Notes: generated from the sequence alone by a model not told the origin. A stretch of DNA of 39,110 bases from Streptococcus sp. HMSC074B11 (GCF_001808705.1 NZ_KV794246.1:1-39110); one strand, 5' to 3'. Shown: positions 1-8,899, counted from the first letter of the stretch. Numbers and translations are program-made.

Positions 1-3000
1 ACTGGTGTGCTTGGTTTCGCTGGTGTTGCTTTTGTTACAAATTCTGATAATGGTTTTGTATCTTTAGAACCATCTGTATAGGTTACTACAAGATTTCCTT
101 GATCATCTTTTGTGACCGATTTAATCTTACCATTTTTATCAACTGGAGAATCTTTTGAGATGTTCGCATCATCATTTTTCTTATTGTACTCAAGTTGAAG
201 TTTTTCTTTGATTTTATCTAAGTCATCGTTTGTTACATTGGTTGGATCTGCTACCTCAACTTTATCAGCTGGAGCTGGAGTTGCAATATCGTACTTATCT
301 GTTTGTGATTTAACGATGAATTGAACATATCCTGGTGTCTGAGTTGCATTCGGATTTTTATCTAATGCATTAAAATCTGTATTTGATGGTGCATTATCAT
401 TGTCATTAGCAACAACAAAACTTGTCCATCTGTTTGGAGCTGTAAGTGTTGTAACACCCGTCATCTTAATAGTAGCTGTAGCACCTGATACAGTACCATC
501 ACCATGCGTAACAGCTGAATTCTCTATTTTTCCAGTTGTAAAACCGTATCTTGCTGTATTATCCTCTCCAATACCACCAGGACCACGTACATACATATCT
601 TTAACAGCAGTATTGTCTGATGATTTAAATGTTAGATCAGTGTTTTCACCTGTATAAACATAGATTTGTTTATTAGCTTGATTTGAGTATGGAAGTTCAA
701 CTGTTGGAGCTACGTTTACGAATTCTGATAATGGTTTTTTATCTATAGAACCATCTGTATAAGTTACTACAAGATTTCCATCCGCATCTTTTGCGACTGA
801 TTGAATCTTATTAGTTTTATCAGCTGTTGTCCCTTTTTTGTCTGCTAAGTTCGCATCATCGTTGTTTTGAGAGTACTCAAGTTGGACTTTTTCTTTGATT
901 TTAGCTAGCTCAGCTTCGGTTACGTTAGCTGGATCTGCTACAGTAACTTTTTCGGTCGGAGTTGCAATATCATATTTTTGGTTTTGTGGCTTAAGCACGA
1001 CACGGAATGCGCCTGGGTCAGTTGCAGTTGAGCTACCCACGGCTTTATTCTCAATCAGTGCACCATCTGTATCAGTTGCAGTTGCATATCGCCATCCTAA
1101 AGGCAAACCAGCTGGATTTTCTCCCTTAGTTGCTGCAGTTAGTCTGTCTTGTGTCAAACCATCTGTCGCTGCTGGAGTACCTCTATAAGTAATGACTGCT
1201 GGTGCATCCGCTGTTGCTGGGGTTTCAGTAGAGATAACATTTGCTTTAAATCCATATTGAGTATTGATAGTATCTGCTTCACCTGCAACAGAAGTAAAGT
1301 CTCTGTTACCGCCTTGTTTTACAGTAGCACTTGCAATTTTTCCGCTATCATCTTTAAATTTGATATCGAATGAGTTTTCTTCCCCACCGTATACATAAAC
1401 TTCTTTATCTGCTTTATTAGAGTAAGGAATCTCTACTGTTGGTGCTACGTTTACAAATTCTGATAATGGTTTTTTATCTATTGAACCATCTGTATAGGTT
1501 ACTACAAGATTTCCATTCGCATCTTTTGTGATTGATTGAATCTTATTAGTTTTATCAGCTGTTGTACCTTTTTTGCCTGCCAAGTTAGCATCATCGTTGT
1601 TTTGAGAGTACTCAAGTTGAACTTTCTCTTTGATTTTAGCAAAGTCATCCTCTGTTATGTTAGATGGATCTGCTACAATAACTTTTTGGGTTGGAGTTGC
1701 AATATCATATTTTTGATTTTGCGCCTTAAGCACGACACGGAATGCACCTGGATCAGTTGCGTTTGTACCACCTACTGCTCCATTCTCAATATATGCACCA
1801 TCTGTGTCAGTTGCAGTTGCATAACGCCATCCCAAAGGCAAACCTGCTGGATTTTCTCCTTTAGTTGCTGCAGTTAGTCTATCTTGGGTCAAACCATCTG
1901 TCGCTGCTGGGGTACCTCTATAAGTGATTACCGCAGGTGCGTCTGCTGTTGCTGGTGTTTCAGTAGTGATAACATTTGCTTTAAATCCATATTGAGTGTT
2001 GATGGTATTTGCTTCACCTGCAACATCGGCAAACACTCTGTTACCACCTTGTTTTACAGTAGCACTTGCAATTTTTCCGCTATCATCTTTAAATTTGATA
2101 TCGAATGAGTTTTCTTCCCCACCGTATACATAAACTTCTTTATCTGCTTTATTAGAGTAAGGAATCTCTACTGTTGGCGCTACTAGTGGTGCTGCTGGGG
2201 TTGCAACTTTCGGATCACTTGCGTCTGATGTGTTTCTTGATGCGTCTGTTGCTTTAGCTGTTACATTTCCTGCTGGAATGTTAACTGTTGGAGTGACCGT
2301 TGCTTTACCATTGCTTCCAGCTGTTGCTTCACCAATCTTGTTGTTATCTTTATCGTAGAGAGCTACTGTTGAACCTTTTTCTGCAGTCACTTCAACCGGA
2401 GTCTTAGTGCCTGCTTTTCCTGTTAGGTCTGTGTTCACAACTGGTTTATCTGGAGCTGTGGTGTCTTTTGCAGGTGTAACTAAGTATGCCGCAGAAATCT
2501 TATCTGTTGATTTATCAGGATAAGTAATAGTAACATTACCCTTTTCATCCGCAACGTATGTTGTTCCTTGTGGAAGCGCAGTATTCGCGTCTCCAACCGC
2601 TTTTGCAATAGCTGCCTTCTCAGTTTCACTTACATTGTTAGGATCAGCAACTTCGATCTTGTTAGTGATAACAGCTGGTGTGTACTTTTTAGAAGTCTCA
2701 AGCACTGTAATCGTAAGATTTCTCGTTACTACTTTCCCATTTTTATTTTTAACAGCATAGGTAGCAGTGGAACTACCTGCAGACTGCGTCATATCAACAT
2801 TACCACTATAGTATGCCTTACGCTGTCTATAAGTTGATGAGCCTGCTGTATCTAGGAAACCACCATTACGATCATTCGTATATGCTAGTCCTTTTGCCAA
2901 ATAAGGATTATTAGGAATCCAAAATTTTTCAATTGACGGTGATCCTGCTGCTTGAATTGTTACATTGACAGGATCACCCGGGTAAACTGTAAGATGTGAC

Positions 3001-4862
3001 TCGGTAACCAAAAGTTGAGTGTAGTTATCACCACTAACTCCTCCACCTACATAGGTCAACTGTGTTTTTGTAACTGTAATCGGTGCACTCTTAGCTGACT
3101 CACTTCCACCTGCTGGTGTTGAGGTAGCGGTAATCTCTCCTTCTGGAAGGCTGTTAGTTGGAGTGATTGTTGCTACACCTTGGTCGTTTGCTACTGCTTC
3201 ACCAATCACAACACCATCATTATTATAAAGTTTTACAGTTGAGCCTGCTGTTGCTTTTACAGTTACATCAGCTGGTGTACTTGCTTTCCCATCAAGATTT
3301 GAAGTGATTTCTGGAGCCTGACCTGCTGGTGCAACAGGTTTTGGTGTTTCCCCTTCAACTTCAAAGGTAATTGTCACTTCTTGTGGAGTTTGGTTATAAT
3401 GAGCTGGGTAAGTAACTACTACGGTTTTAGTATAAGTACCTGCTTGTGTAGCTGTTGGAGCTTGCCCGTCTTTCCATGCAAATGTTGTTGCACCACGGTA
3501 GTTATTTGGAAATTCTGGAGTTCCAGCTTTATTGGTTACATAAGTAGCTGGGTTCGCATCAAAACTTCCACCAACTTTTGCAGTGTATTTTTCTTTGACT
3601 GCTACTGCTTGGAATTTTGAACTTTCATTATCAATGAAGTTATCCGCATAACCAGTCATAATATTCGTTTTTCCACCAATACCAGCTGTTCCTTGCAATC
3701 CGGCTGTATAGTCTAAAGGCTTAGATTTGTCAATAATTGGAGTATCAAAAGTGATCGTCCAACTTGGGTTTTTAGCAATTCCACCTGCTACGTCAGCTGT
3801 CAGCATGTACAACGCTTGTGAACTTTCTGACGCTTGTTGCGCTGCTTCTGCCTCTTTCCCCTTAATGGCAGGATTACCAATACCTGTGTATAACTTCTTC
3901 AGTTCCTTAGTCATTTCAGAACCAGTATAGGTATTCATTTTACCTTTGGCACCCATTACGTAAGCACCATCATTATCTTTCCAATAACGACGATCACTCA
4001 TGGTATTTCCATTTTTATCCGTTTGCAACACTCTCCAGTTAGTCGGAGTCCCTACAGAATCTTTTGGAACAGTAAAATAAGAATAACCACTAGCTTGGTT
4101 TCCCACGCGACCACCATTTACAACAACTGTCCAGTGGATTGCATTTTGGGCATTATCCACTTCATAGTTCATCTTAATGAAGCCTTCAGAATCTGGTTTG
4201 TTAGAATAATCAAGATTTTGTGCACCATCTGACGCACGTGTTTCAGTTGATGCTGAACGTGTTTCTGCTAGTGCTCTGCCTCGACGTGTTCTAACGACCT
4301 GAGAACCATCTTTGATCGTTTGTGCTGCTGTTAAGTTTGCTCTTGAACCATCTGCAAAAGTCACAACTACTGATCCGTCTGCTTGGACTTGAACATCAGT
4401 CGCTGTAGGGTTTACCGCTTTAACAGCTGCTACAACTTTTGCTTTTTCTTCATCAGTAAGTGCTGATGGATCATAAACAACCGTCACTTCTGGCGCTTGG
4501 ATGCTATCTGCTTCCTTAGCTTTTTCAGTCGCAACTACTGGTTCTTCTTTAGAATTTTGAGTAGTTTCAACTGCTTTTTCAGTTTTCCCTTCAGTAACTA
4601 CTGTAGCTGGAGCCACTGGTGATGATGGAGCTACTTCTACAGCTGGTGCTGCATAAGTACCATTTCCTTCATCTGCAGTTGACTTAGTTGTTCCCGTAGT
4701 AGAATCAGCTTCCGGCTTAGGTCCTACTGTATCTGCTTTGACTGATGGAGCTACCAAAGTTGCCCCAACTGCAAAGACAAGCGAACAACCAAATAGGAAA
4801 TGCTTCCCTTTTTTGATCATTCGCCAGTTTTTCTGTTCTGCATTTTTACGATTAAAATACAT
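1..4862 (-). CDS. Giant repeat-rich surface adhesin-like protein (N-terminal part, open at window edge)
   Basis: An uninterrupted frame of 1620 codons runs off the left edge, so the C-terminus and any sorting signal are not visible. The ATG at 4862 has AGGAGA 8 bases upstream. Residues 1 to about 43 are a long signal peptide (basic stretch WRMIKKGKHF, hydrophobic core, cleavage near VKAD) without a YSIRK motif. Next come a low-complexity Pro/Glu/Thr stretch, an unassigned N-terminal domain to about residue 420, a Rib-like segment (about 421-505) and two bacterial Ig-like (Big_6-like) domains near 511-598 and 798-888. Three large tandem units follow (about 891-1608). A module with a DPxNVT start and a YTDGS-type end occurs five times. 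The likely role is a wall-anchored adhesin; the ligand is unknown. It is divergent from a Mga-type regulator. The class is secure, the function is inferred. Confidence 0.9.
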   Translation of the reverse strand, partial: MYFNRKNAEQKNWRMIKKGKHFLFGCSLVFAVGATLVAPSVKADTVGPKPEADSTTGTTKSTADEGNGTYAAPAVEVAPSSPVAPATVVTEGKTEKAVETTQNSKEEPVVATEKAKEADSIQAPEVTVVYDPSALTDEEKAKVVAAVKAVNPTATDVQVQADGSVVVTFADGSRANLTAAQTIKDGSQVVRTRRGRALAETRSASTETRASDGAQNLDYSNKPDSEGFIKMNYEVDNAQNAIHWTVVVNGGRVGNQASGYSYFTVPKDSVGTPTNWRVLQTDKNGNTMSDRRYWKDNDGAYVMGAKGKMNTYTGSEMTKELKKLYTGIGNPAIKGKEAEAAQQASESSQALYMLTADVAGGIAKNPSWTITFDTPIIDKSKPLDYTAGLQGTAGIGGKTNIMTGYADNFIDNESSKFQAVAVKEKYTAKVGGSFDANPATYVTNKAGTPEFPNNYRGATTFAWKDGQAPTATQAGTYTKTVVVTYPAHYNQTPQEVTITFEVEGETPKPVAPAGQAPEITSNLDGKASTPADVTVKATAGSTVKLYNNDGVVIGEAVANDQGVATITPTNSLPEGEITATSTPAGGSESAKSAPITVTKTQLTYVGGGVSGDNYTQLLVTESHLTVYPGDPVNVTIQAAGSPSIEKFWIPNNPYLAKGLAYTNDRNGGFLDTAGSSTYRQRKAYYSGNVDMTQSAGSSTATYAVKNKNGKVVTRNLTITVLETSKKYTPAVITNKIEVADPNNVSETEKAAIAKAVGDANTALPQGTTYVADEKGNVTITYPDKSTDKISAAYLVTPAKDTTAPDKPVVNTDLTGKAGTKTPVEVTAEKGSTVALYDKDNNKIGEATAGSNGKATVTPTVNIPAGNVTAKATDASRNTSDASDPKVATPAAPLVAPTVEIPYSNKADKEVYVYGGEENSFDIKFKDDSGKIASATVKQGGNRVFADVAGEANTINTQYGFKANVITTETPATADAPAVITYRGTPAATDGLTQDRLTAATKGENPAGLPLGWRYATATDTDGAYIENGAVGGTNATDPGAFRVVLKAQNQKYDIATPTQKVIVADPSNITEDDFAKIKEKVQLEYSQNNDDANLAGKKGTTADKTNKIQSITKDANGNLVVTYTDGSIDKKPLSEFVNVAPTVEIPYSNKADKEVYVYGGEENSFDIKFKDDSGKIASATVKQGGNRDFTSVAGEADTINTQYGFKANVISTETPATADAPAVITYRGTPAATDGLTQDRLTAATKGENPAGLPLGWRYATATDTDGALIENKAVGSSTATDPGAFRVVLKPQNQKYDIATPTEKVTVADPANVTEAELAKIKEKVQLEYSQNNDDANLADKKGTTADKTNKIQSVAKDADGNLVVTYTDGSIDKKPLSEFVNVAPTVELPYSNQANKQIYVYTGENTDLTFKSSDNTAVKDMYVRGPGGIGEDNTARYGFTTGKIENSAVTHGDGTVSGATATIKMTGVTTLTAPNRWTSFVVANDNDNAPSNTDFNALDKNPNATQTPGYVQFIVKSQTDKYDIATPAPADKVEVADPTNVTNDDLDKIKEKLQLEYNKKNDDANISKDSPVDKNGKIKSVTKDDQGNLVVTYTDGSKDTKPLSEFVTKATPAKPSTP
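40..720 (-). repeat. Tandem repeat unit 3, divergent (681 bp)
   Basis: This is a third, shorter unit of 227 codons. Its beginning (LPYSNQANKQIYVYTGEN) and end (DPTNVT...YTDGSK, PLSEFV) match units 1 and 2, but its middle is different (MYVRGPGGIGEDN, GVTTLTAPNRW). It keeps the modular frame and may start another series beyond the window. Confidence 0.75.
721..1455 (-). repeat. Tandem repeat unit 2 of the surface protein (735 bp)
   Basis: This second copy has the same length and register as the unit at 1456-2190. Each unit encodes a PYSN...VYVYGGEENSFDIKF strand-rich part, a GWRYATATDTDGA motif, and a closing DPxNVT...YTDGSIDKKPLSEFVN module. Confidence 0.9.
1456..2190 (-). repeat. Tandem repeat unit 1 of the surface protein (735 bp, 245 codons)
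   Basis: This is the promoter-proximal copy of a 735-bp coding repeat. Landmarks recur exactly 735 bases apart: the start of the IPYSNKADKEVYVYGGEE segment (2161 against 1426) and the PLSEFVNV segment. Long stretches are identical to the next unit at DNA level, while short patches differ (for example FADVAGEANT against FTSVAGEADT), so the duplication looks recent or gene-converted. Confidence 0.9.
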
Positions 4863-4915
4863 GAATCTTTTCTCCTAATTTTAAAATTATAGCATGTCTT
4901 TAACATACAATATAA

Positions 4916-4944
4916 ATTATAAAACAAAGATTCATTTTAGTCAA
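4916..4944 (-). promoter_or_regulatory. Promoter of the surface protein gene
   Basis: TTGACT (4939-4944), 17-base spacer, TATAAT (4916-4921), read on the minus strand. This predicts a leader of roughly 45 bases before the ATG at 4862. A second extended -10 (TGCTATAAT, -10 at 4886-4891) lies closer but has a poor -35. Confidence 0.65.
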
Positions 4945-5044
4945 TCATTTCGAATTATATATTTAAAAATTCTTTTCATACAAAAAAATTCTAAAATGAC
5001 GATTTTTCTTTTAAAATACAATATAACAAATACAGGCATATTCT

Positions 5045-5072
5045 TTGTTTTTTGATTTACTTGTGATATAAT
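5045..5072 (+). promoter_or_regulatory. Promoter of the Mga-family regulator
   Basis: TTGTTT (5045-5050), 16-base spacer, and an extended -10 TGaTATAAT with its hexamer at 5067-5072. A second extended -10 (TGtTATAAT, 5107-5112) would give an extremely short leader before the AGGAGG at 5125-5130. Confidence 0.55.
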
Positions 5073-5138
5073 AACTAACATCTCTAAAAATATGATTTTT
5101 GTTTGTTATAATCAATTTTATTACAGGAGGAATAATTT

Positions 5139-6608
5139 ATGAGAGCCCTATTAACTCAAAAAGAACAAAGGCAATTAAGAATTTTAGAATATTTATTTGA
5201 AAATTCAGACTGGATCCACCTGGATCCCCTGGCAGAAGCCCTAGACATCAACACTCGTATCATCAAAAGTGACATCAAGGAGATGCGCGAAGTTCTCTCT
5301 TGCTTCGAAATCCAATCTTCAACAGCTGGTATCAGACTCGCCAATAATAACAATTTAGGCGTTGAACGAATTTACCGCCACATTTTACAAGATTCTTCTA
5401 ACTTCCAAGTTTTGAGAGCATTCTTTTTATTAGAAGAACCATTTACCTATGAACATCTAGCTCAAACTCTTGATGTTTCGCTTCCTGCACTTCGAAAAAA
5501 GGTTGCTGAGATTAATCATACCTTGCAAAATAAATACCGCTTCAAACTCAAGGTCACTCCAATCTCTATCATTGGAGACGAAAAAGACATCCGTTTCTTT
5601 TTTGCCCAGTATTTCCATGAAGCCTATGGTTACTTCAAATGGCCATTTACTGATTCTAAGAAAGACATTGAAGAATTTGTTGCTTTCTTTCTTAAAATGA
5701 CAGGATTTCCTGCCAATTATGCCAACTTGTTGCAGCTAGAAACACAAATAGCTGTTAATTTGCACCGATTTAAGATCGGTGCAACCATCCAAACAACGAG
5801 CGATTCTACAAATGATCTTCCTTTATATGATCAACTGCCAGAGTTCCAAGATCAACTCGAACCATTGGCTAAGCGTCTGAATATCGAGGTTAACCGTCAT
5901 ACCTTAGAACAAATCTTTGATTCTTATACTCAAAAAGGAATCTTCTTTACTGTTGAAGATTTTCTAGCCGCCCGTTCAGATGATAAGGAAGTTAACCACT
6001 CTTACCACGCTGCCCGAGATGTCCTCGATAATTTGACTCGTGAATTTGGAATTCACTTTACAAATACAGACGAGCTAGTCTGGCACCTACACAATACCGC
6101 TCTTCTTGAACGTCAAGAAATCAACTCAGAATCCATCATTTCTCATAATAAATCCTATACGCTCAAAAAAATCAAGAAATTCTTCCCTGAATTTTACGAA
6201 GCAGCTGTTTTCGAAATGATGCGTTATAAGTCTAGCTTGGGACAAAAAGAACTGGCACACGCTGTCGTCCATCTGGTTTACACTCTCTTGACTCACGCTT
6301 CAGATTTGATGGAACAACTGTTAGAATCTCAGAATAAGGTTCGTGTCCTTTTTTTGAGTGAATTTGACTTTGCTCATCCTCGGGCCCTCATCTCTCTCTA
6401 TAAATACTACACTTCTAAAAATATCCAGTTTGAAACATGGGACAAGGCTACATTGAATGTTGATGAGATTATGGAGGCTGGATATGATGCCATTTTAACC
6501 AACTTTGATGTCGAAGGTTTAAAACATCCAAAACTAATCAATATTGGACGTATGCCCCAGCTTCAAGTTATTAGCGAACTGAACACCATCTCGCTTGGTG
6601 ATCTTTAA
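5139..6608 (+). CDS. Mga-family transcriptional regulator (MgrA-like)
   Basis: This 489-residue protein has the layout of streptococcal Mga/MgrA stand-alone regulators. An N-terminal winged helix-turn-helix (about residues 8-60, LDPLAEALDINTRIIKSDI) is followed by a second HTH/Mga domain (about 85-165, with the family-typical IIGDEKDIRFFFAQYF). A C-terminal PTS EIIB-like part begins near residue 395 (VRVLFLSEFDF, then NFDVEG). The start has AGGAGG 8 bases upstream. In known members, PTS-type phosphorylation ties activity to sugar supply, and the targets are surface adhesin genes. Here the neighbour across a 276-bp divergent spacer is a giant surface protein, a plausible target. It is a single-gene unit closed by a strong terminator. 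The family is confident; the paralogue identity and target are inferred. Confidence 0.88.
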   Translation: MRALLTQKEQRQLRILEYLFENSDWIHLDPLAEALDINTRIIKSDIKEMREVLSCFEIQSSTAGIRLANNNNLGVERIYRHILQDSSNFQVLRAFFLLEEPFTYEHLAQTLDVSLPALRKKVAEINHTLQNKYRFKLKVTPISIIGDEKDIRFFFAQYFHEAYGYFKWPFTDSKKDIEEFVAFFLKMTGFPANYANLLQLETQIAVNLHRFKIGATIQTTSDSTNDLPLYDQLPEFQDQLEPLAKRLNIEVNRHTLEQIFDSYTQKGIFFTVEDFLAARSDDKEVNHSYHAARDVLDNLTREFGIHFTNTDELVWHLHNTALLERQEINSESIISHNKSYTLKKIKKFFPEFYEAAVFEMMRYKSSLGQKELAHAVVHLVYTLLTHASDLMEQLLESQNKVRVLFLSEFDFAHPRALISLYKYYTSKNIQFETWDKATLNVDEIMEAGYDAILTNFDVEGLKHPKLINIGRMPQLQVISELNTISLGDL

Positions 6609-6683
6609 AATTACCTTTTTTTGAAAGAATAATCATTTACAGTTTTATTTATATATGAGCACTCAGCTTAACGATACAAAACG

Positions 6684-6724
6684 AAAAAGCTAGAATTCTG
6701 AATATCAGAAAACTAGCTTTTTTT
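6684..6724 (+). terminator. Bidirectional intrinsic terminator
   Basis: Stem arms AAAAAGCTAG (6684-6693) and CTAGCTTTTT (6713-6722) enclose an inner TTCTG/CAGAA pairing, followed by a T-run. It ends the Mga-type gene and, read the other way, the small gene ending at 6727. Confidence 0.85.
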
Positions 6725-6726
6725 GT

Positions 6727-6873
6727 TTATTTTTTTATTCTACCAAAGAATTCCCTTATAGGATAACAGAAGGGCAAGGAATAATAATCCATAGAAAAAT
6801 ATAAAGAGCCACTTTGATTATCCTTCCAAAATGACAGCATAAATGCTAATACAATTCCTATAACGAGATACAT
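6727..6873 (-). CDS. Small single-pass membrane protein, unknown function
   Basis: The 48-residue frame begins MYLVIGIVLAFMLSFWKD, a single N-terminal membrane segment followed by a polar tail ending FGRIKK. I chose the internal ATG at 6873 because AGGAGG lies 6 bases upstream; the longer frame from 6915 has no ribosome site. It lies between two terminated genes, 41 bases from the bidirectional hairpin. I do not recognise the family. The strong ribosome site and the hydrophobic start argue for a real product. Confidence 0.55.
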   Translation of the reverse strand: MYLVIGIVLAFMLSFWKDNQSGSLYFSMDYYSLPFCYPIREFFGRIKK

Positions 6874-6940
6874 TTCTTCCTCCTTTAATGATTCTATTTT
6901 ATCATCATTATCCACATAAAAAAGAGGATCTAAGATCCCC

Positions 6941-7378
6941 TTATCCTTCTATCCTACTCTCTGCATCTGCCACCACTTGAGCAAGACTGGTTTGGCTCAG
7001 CTCCTGCTCCATGGCTAGCTGAATCTTTTGTAATTTCTCATCTAAAACCCCATGGATGTTAGCTCCTACTGGACAGGCTGGATTGGGATTATCATGAAAA
7101 CTAAAGAGTTGTCCAGTTTTTCCAAGGCATTCGACCGCTTGATAAATATCCAAAAGACTGATATCCTCAAGATTTTTGATAATCTCTGCCCCTCCAGTTC
7201 CACGCGCGACTGAGATCAACTCTGCCTTTTTCAGTTGGGACAAGTTTTTACGGATAATAACTGGATTGACTCCAACACTACTAGCTAGAAAATCACTAGT
7301 CACCTTGCTTTCCTTCCCTTTTAGGGCAATAATGATCAACATATGGGTCGCGATGGTAAATCGACTTGAAATTTGCAT
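6941..7378 (-). CDS. Rrf2-family transcriptional regulator
   Basis: This 145-residue protein begins MQISSRFTIATHMLIIIAL and has a winged helix at about residues 25-60 (VTSDFLASSVGVNPVIIRKNLSQLKKAELI), then the glycine wing RGTGGAEI, all typical of Rrf2/YwnA-type repressors. Only one cysteine is visible (ACPVG), so it lacks the three-cysteine Fe-S cluster site of IscR/NsrR. It more likely senses a redox or thiol signal, or binds another ligand. A GGAGAAGAGG ribosome site precedes the ATG. A near-consensus promoter drives it, and such a strong promoter in this family is often autorepressed. The target is unknown. Confidence 0.85.
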   Translation of the reverse strand: MQISSRFTIATHMLIIIALKGKESKVTSDFLASSVGVNPVIIRKNLSQLKKAELISVARGTGGAEIIKNLEDISLLDIYQAVECLGKTGQLFSFHDNPNPACPVGANIHGVLDEKLQKIQLAMEQELSQTSLAQVVADAESRIEG

Positions 7379-7425
7379 CCTCTTCTCCTTTTTTCATCAG
7401 ATTAGTTCCTTCTTTTCTTAAGTTT

Positions 7426-7453
7426 ATTATATCTCTTCTAGTTGTAATGTCAA
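7426..7453 (-). promoter_or_regulatory. Near-consensus promoter of the Rrf2 gene
   Basis: TTGACA (7448-7453), 16-base spacer, TATAAT (7426-7431). Both hexamers are perfect. The -35 overlaps the stop codon of the upstream metallophosphoesterase reading frame. Confidence 0.8.
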
Positions 7454-8290
7454 GAGTTACCACTAAGCCAGTCGTTCAATTCAACATCATGTCCTTGACT
7501 CTGAGCGATTTCGTGCAACAAGTCCTGATTGTGGGTATGGTGAATCCCATTAACTAAGCTTTCATAATAAACTTGGTAGTAGGGTAATTGTAAGTCTTTG
7601 GCTAGCTGTAATTCTGCCTCAATATCATAATCGACACGACGAAAATCAGCATCTTTTAAACCTTTTTCGTCAAATTCTAAGATCATGTATTGGGCCCGCA
7701 AGTCTTTGCGTAAATTCTCAGATAAAAAGAAGGGTTGTCCAATCGAACCTGGATTCAGGATAAGCTGGCCAGCCACTACCATAACGAAGAAACTGCTGAT
7801 GGATATGACCATAAATGGCAATATCGCAATCTGGATTGGTGACAAGACGATCAAAATCCTCTTGCTTACCAAGGTGAATCAATTCTCGCCCCCAGTTTTT
7901 ATCAGGCAAGTGATGACTAATCCCTAGCTTCAGATCTCCAAACTGACGGTGCACTTGCAAAGGATAGTCTTGCAGTGCCTCAATCTCCTTGATGCTGATT
8001 TCTTCCATAATATACTGACACTGGCGCAAGAGGTAGCGATGGCTCGGTCTGCTTTCATCTAACTTGCGATGACAGGCTCGCCAAAGACTATCTTCCCAAT
8101 TGCCCAGAACTCTAAGAGTAATGGGTAAAGTGTCCAATATCTGAAGAATATTTTTTCGTCCTGTTCCAGGCATGAGGATATCTCCTAAGAGCCAATACTC
8201 ATCAACCCCCGCCTTCTGGGCATCTGCCAGAACAGCCTCTAAGGCTGTTGTATTGCCATGTATATCTGATAATACTGCGATTTTTGTCAT
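7450..8290 (-). pseudogene. Metallophosphoesterase, frameshifted
   Basis: Two overlapping frames together make one calcineurin-like phosphoesterase of about 279 residues. The first part (ATG at 8290, with AGAGGA upstream) carries SDIHGN, GD, GNWE and GHIH, the metal-binding motifs I-IV. The second part resumes with GQLILNPGSIGQPF, normal for this family right after GHIH. The frames join at the minus-strand bases AGTGGCTGGCCAG: removing one T (plus-strand A near 7771) restores RYGSGGQLILNPGS. The total span of 841 bases is 3n+1, as expected from one extra base. As written, the protein ends in an aberrant tail WPAYPESRFDWTTLLFI. All metal motifs lie before the break, so residual activity is possible. 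A sequencing error is the main alternative. The site is not a known slippery heptamer. Confidence 0.85.
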
Positions 8291-8318
8291 ATCTATTCCT
8301 CTTAGCTTTTCTATTTTT

Positions 8319-8346
8319 ATTATAACAAACTCCAAGTCAAAGTCAA
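8319..8346 (-). promoter_or_regulatory. Promoter of the metallophosphoesterase gene
   Basis: TTGACT (8341-8346), 16-base spacer, and an extended -10 TGtTATAAT with its hexamer at 8319-8324. The promoter is intact although the gene is broken. Confidence 0.65.
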
Positions 8347-8378
8347 AAAGCATCTATCTTCTTCCTATCGTTTTTTAC

Positions 8379-8407
8379 TTTACTTTTTTAGTGAAAAGGA
8401 TTACAAT
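8379..8407 (+). promoter_or_regulatory. Promoter of the universal stress protein gene
   Basis: TTTACT (8379-8384), 17-base spacer, TACAAT (8402-8407), then GAGGAGG about 8 bases before the ATG at 8438. Confidence 0.5.
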
Positions 8408-8437
8408 GAAGGTAATAAGAATGAGGAGGTTTTTGCT

Positions 8438-8890
8438 ATGACACAACGTTATGAAAATATCATGGTAGCAGTTGACGGTTCTAAGGAAGCCGACTTGGCT
8501 TTCATCAAAGGAGTTCATTCAGCACTGCGTAACCAAGCGAAACTAACTATTGCTCATGTCATTGACACACGTGCTCTTCAAAGCATCTCAACATTTGATG
8601 CCGAAGTTTACGAAGAGTTACAAGTCGAGGCCAACGATTTGATGGCAGAATACGAAAAGCGTGCAAGAGATGCTGGTCTCACAGACATAAAAGTTGTTAT
8701 TGAGATGGGTAACCCTAAAACTCTCTTAGCTAAAACAATTCCAGACAAAGAAAAGGTTGATTTGATTTTGGTTGGAGCAACAGGGCTCAATGCTTTCGAG
8801 CGCCTGCTAGTTGGTTCTTCATCAGAATATATCCTACGCCATACCAGCGTTGACCTTCTCGTCGTTAGAGATAAGGACAAAACTTTGTAA
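8438..8890 (+). CDS. Universal stress protein, UspA family
   Basis: This 150-residue single-domain Usp begins with the family signature IMVAVDGSKEADLAF. Its C-terminal part carries the nucleotide-binding pattern G-x2-G-x9-G-S (GATGLNAFERLLVGSSSEYI), so it is probably an ATP-binding UspFG-type member. It is cytoplasmic; such proteins aid survival under acid, starvation or oxidative stress, but the biochemical activity is generally undefined. It is monocistronic, with its own promoter and a strong terminator. The length is normal for the family. Confidence 0.93.
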   Translation: MTQRYENIMVAVDGSKEADLAFIKGVHSALRNQAKLTIAHVIDTRALQSISTFDAEVYEELQVEANDLMAEYEKRARDAGLTDIKVVIEMGNPKTLLAKTIPDKEKVDLILVGATGLNAFERLLVGSSSEYILRHTSVDLLVVRDKDKTL

Positions 8891-8899
8891 TAAAAAAGA

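Noticed and set aside
40..2190. Regularly spaced repeats as a CRISPR-like array
   Set aside because: The units are 681-735 bp, in frame and part of a coding sequence.
400..4232. Many short plus-strand frames across the left 4 kb
   Set aside because: They are antisense shadows of the continuous minus-strand surface gene, with biased, repetitive composition and no ribosome sites.
7450..8290. Programmed frameshift in the metallophosphoesterase
   Set aside because: No slippery heptamer, stimulatory stem or upstream ribosome-like site is evident at the junction, so an ordinary indel is simpler.
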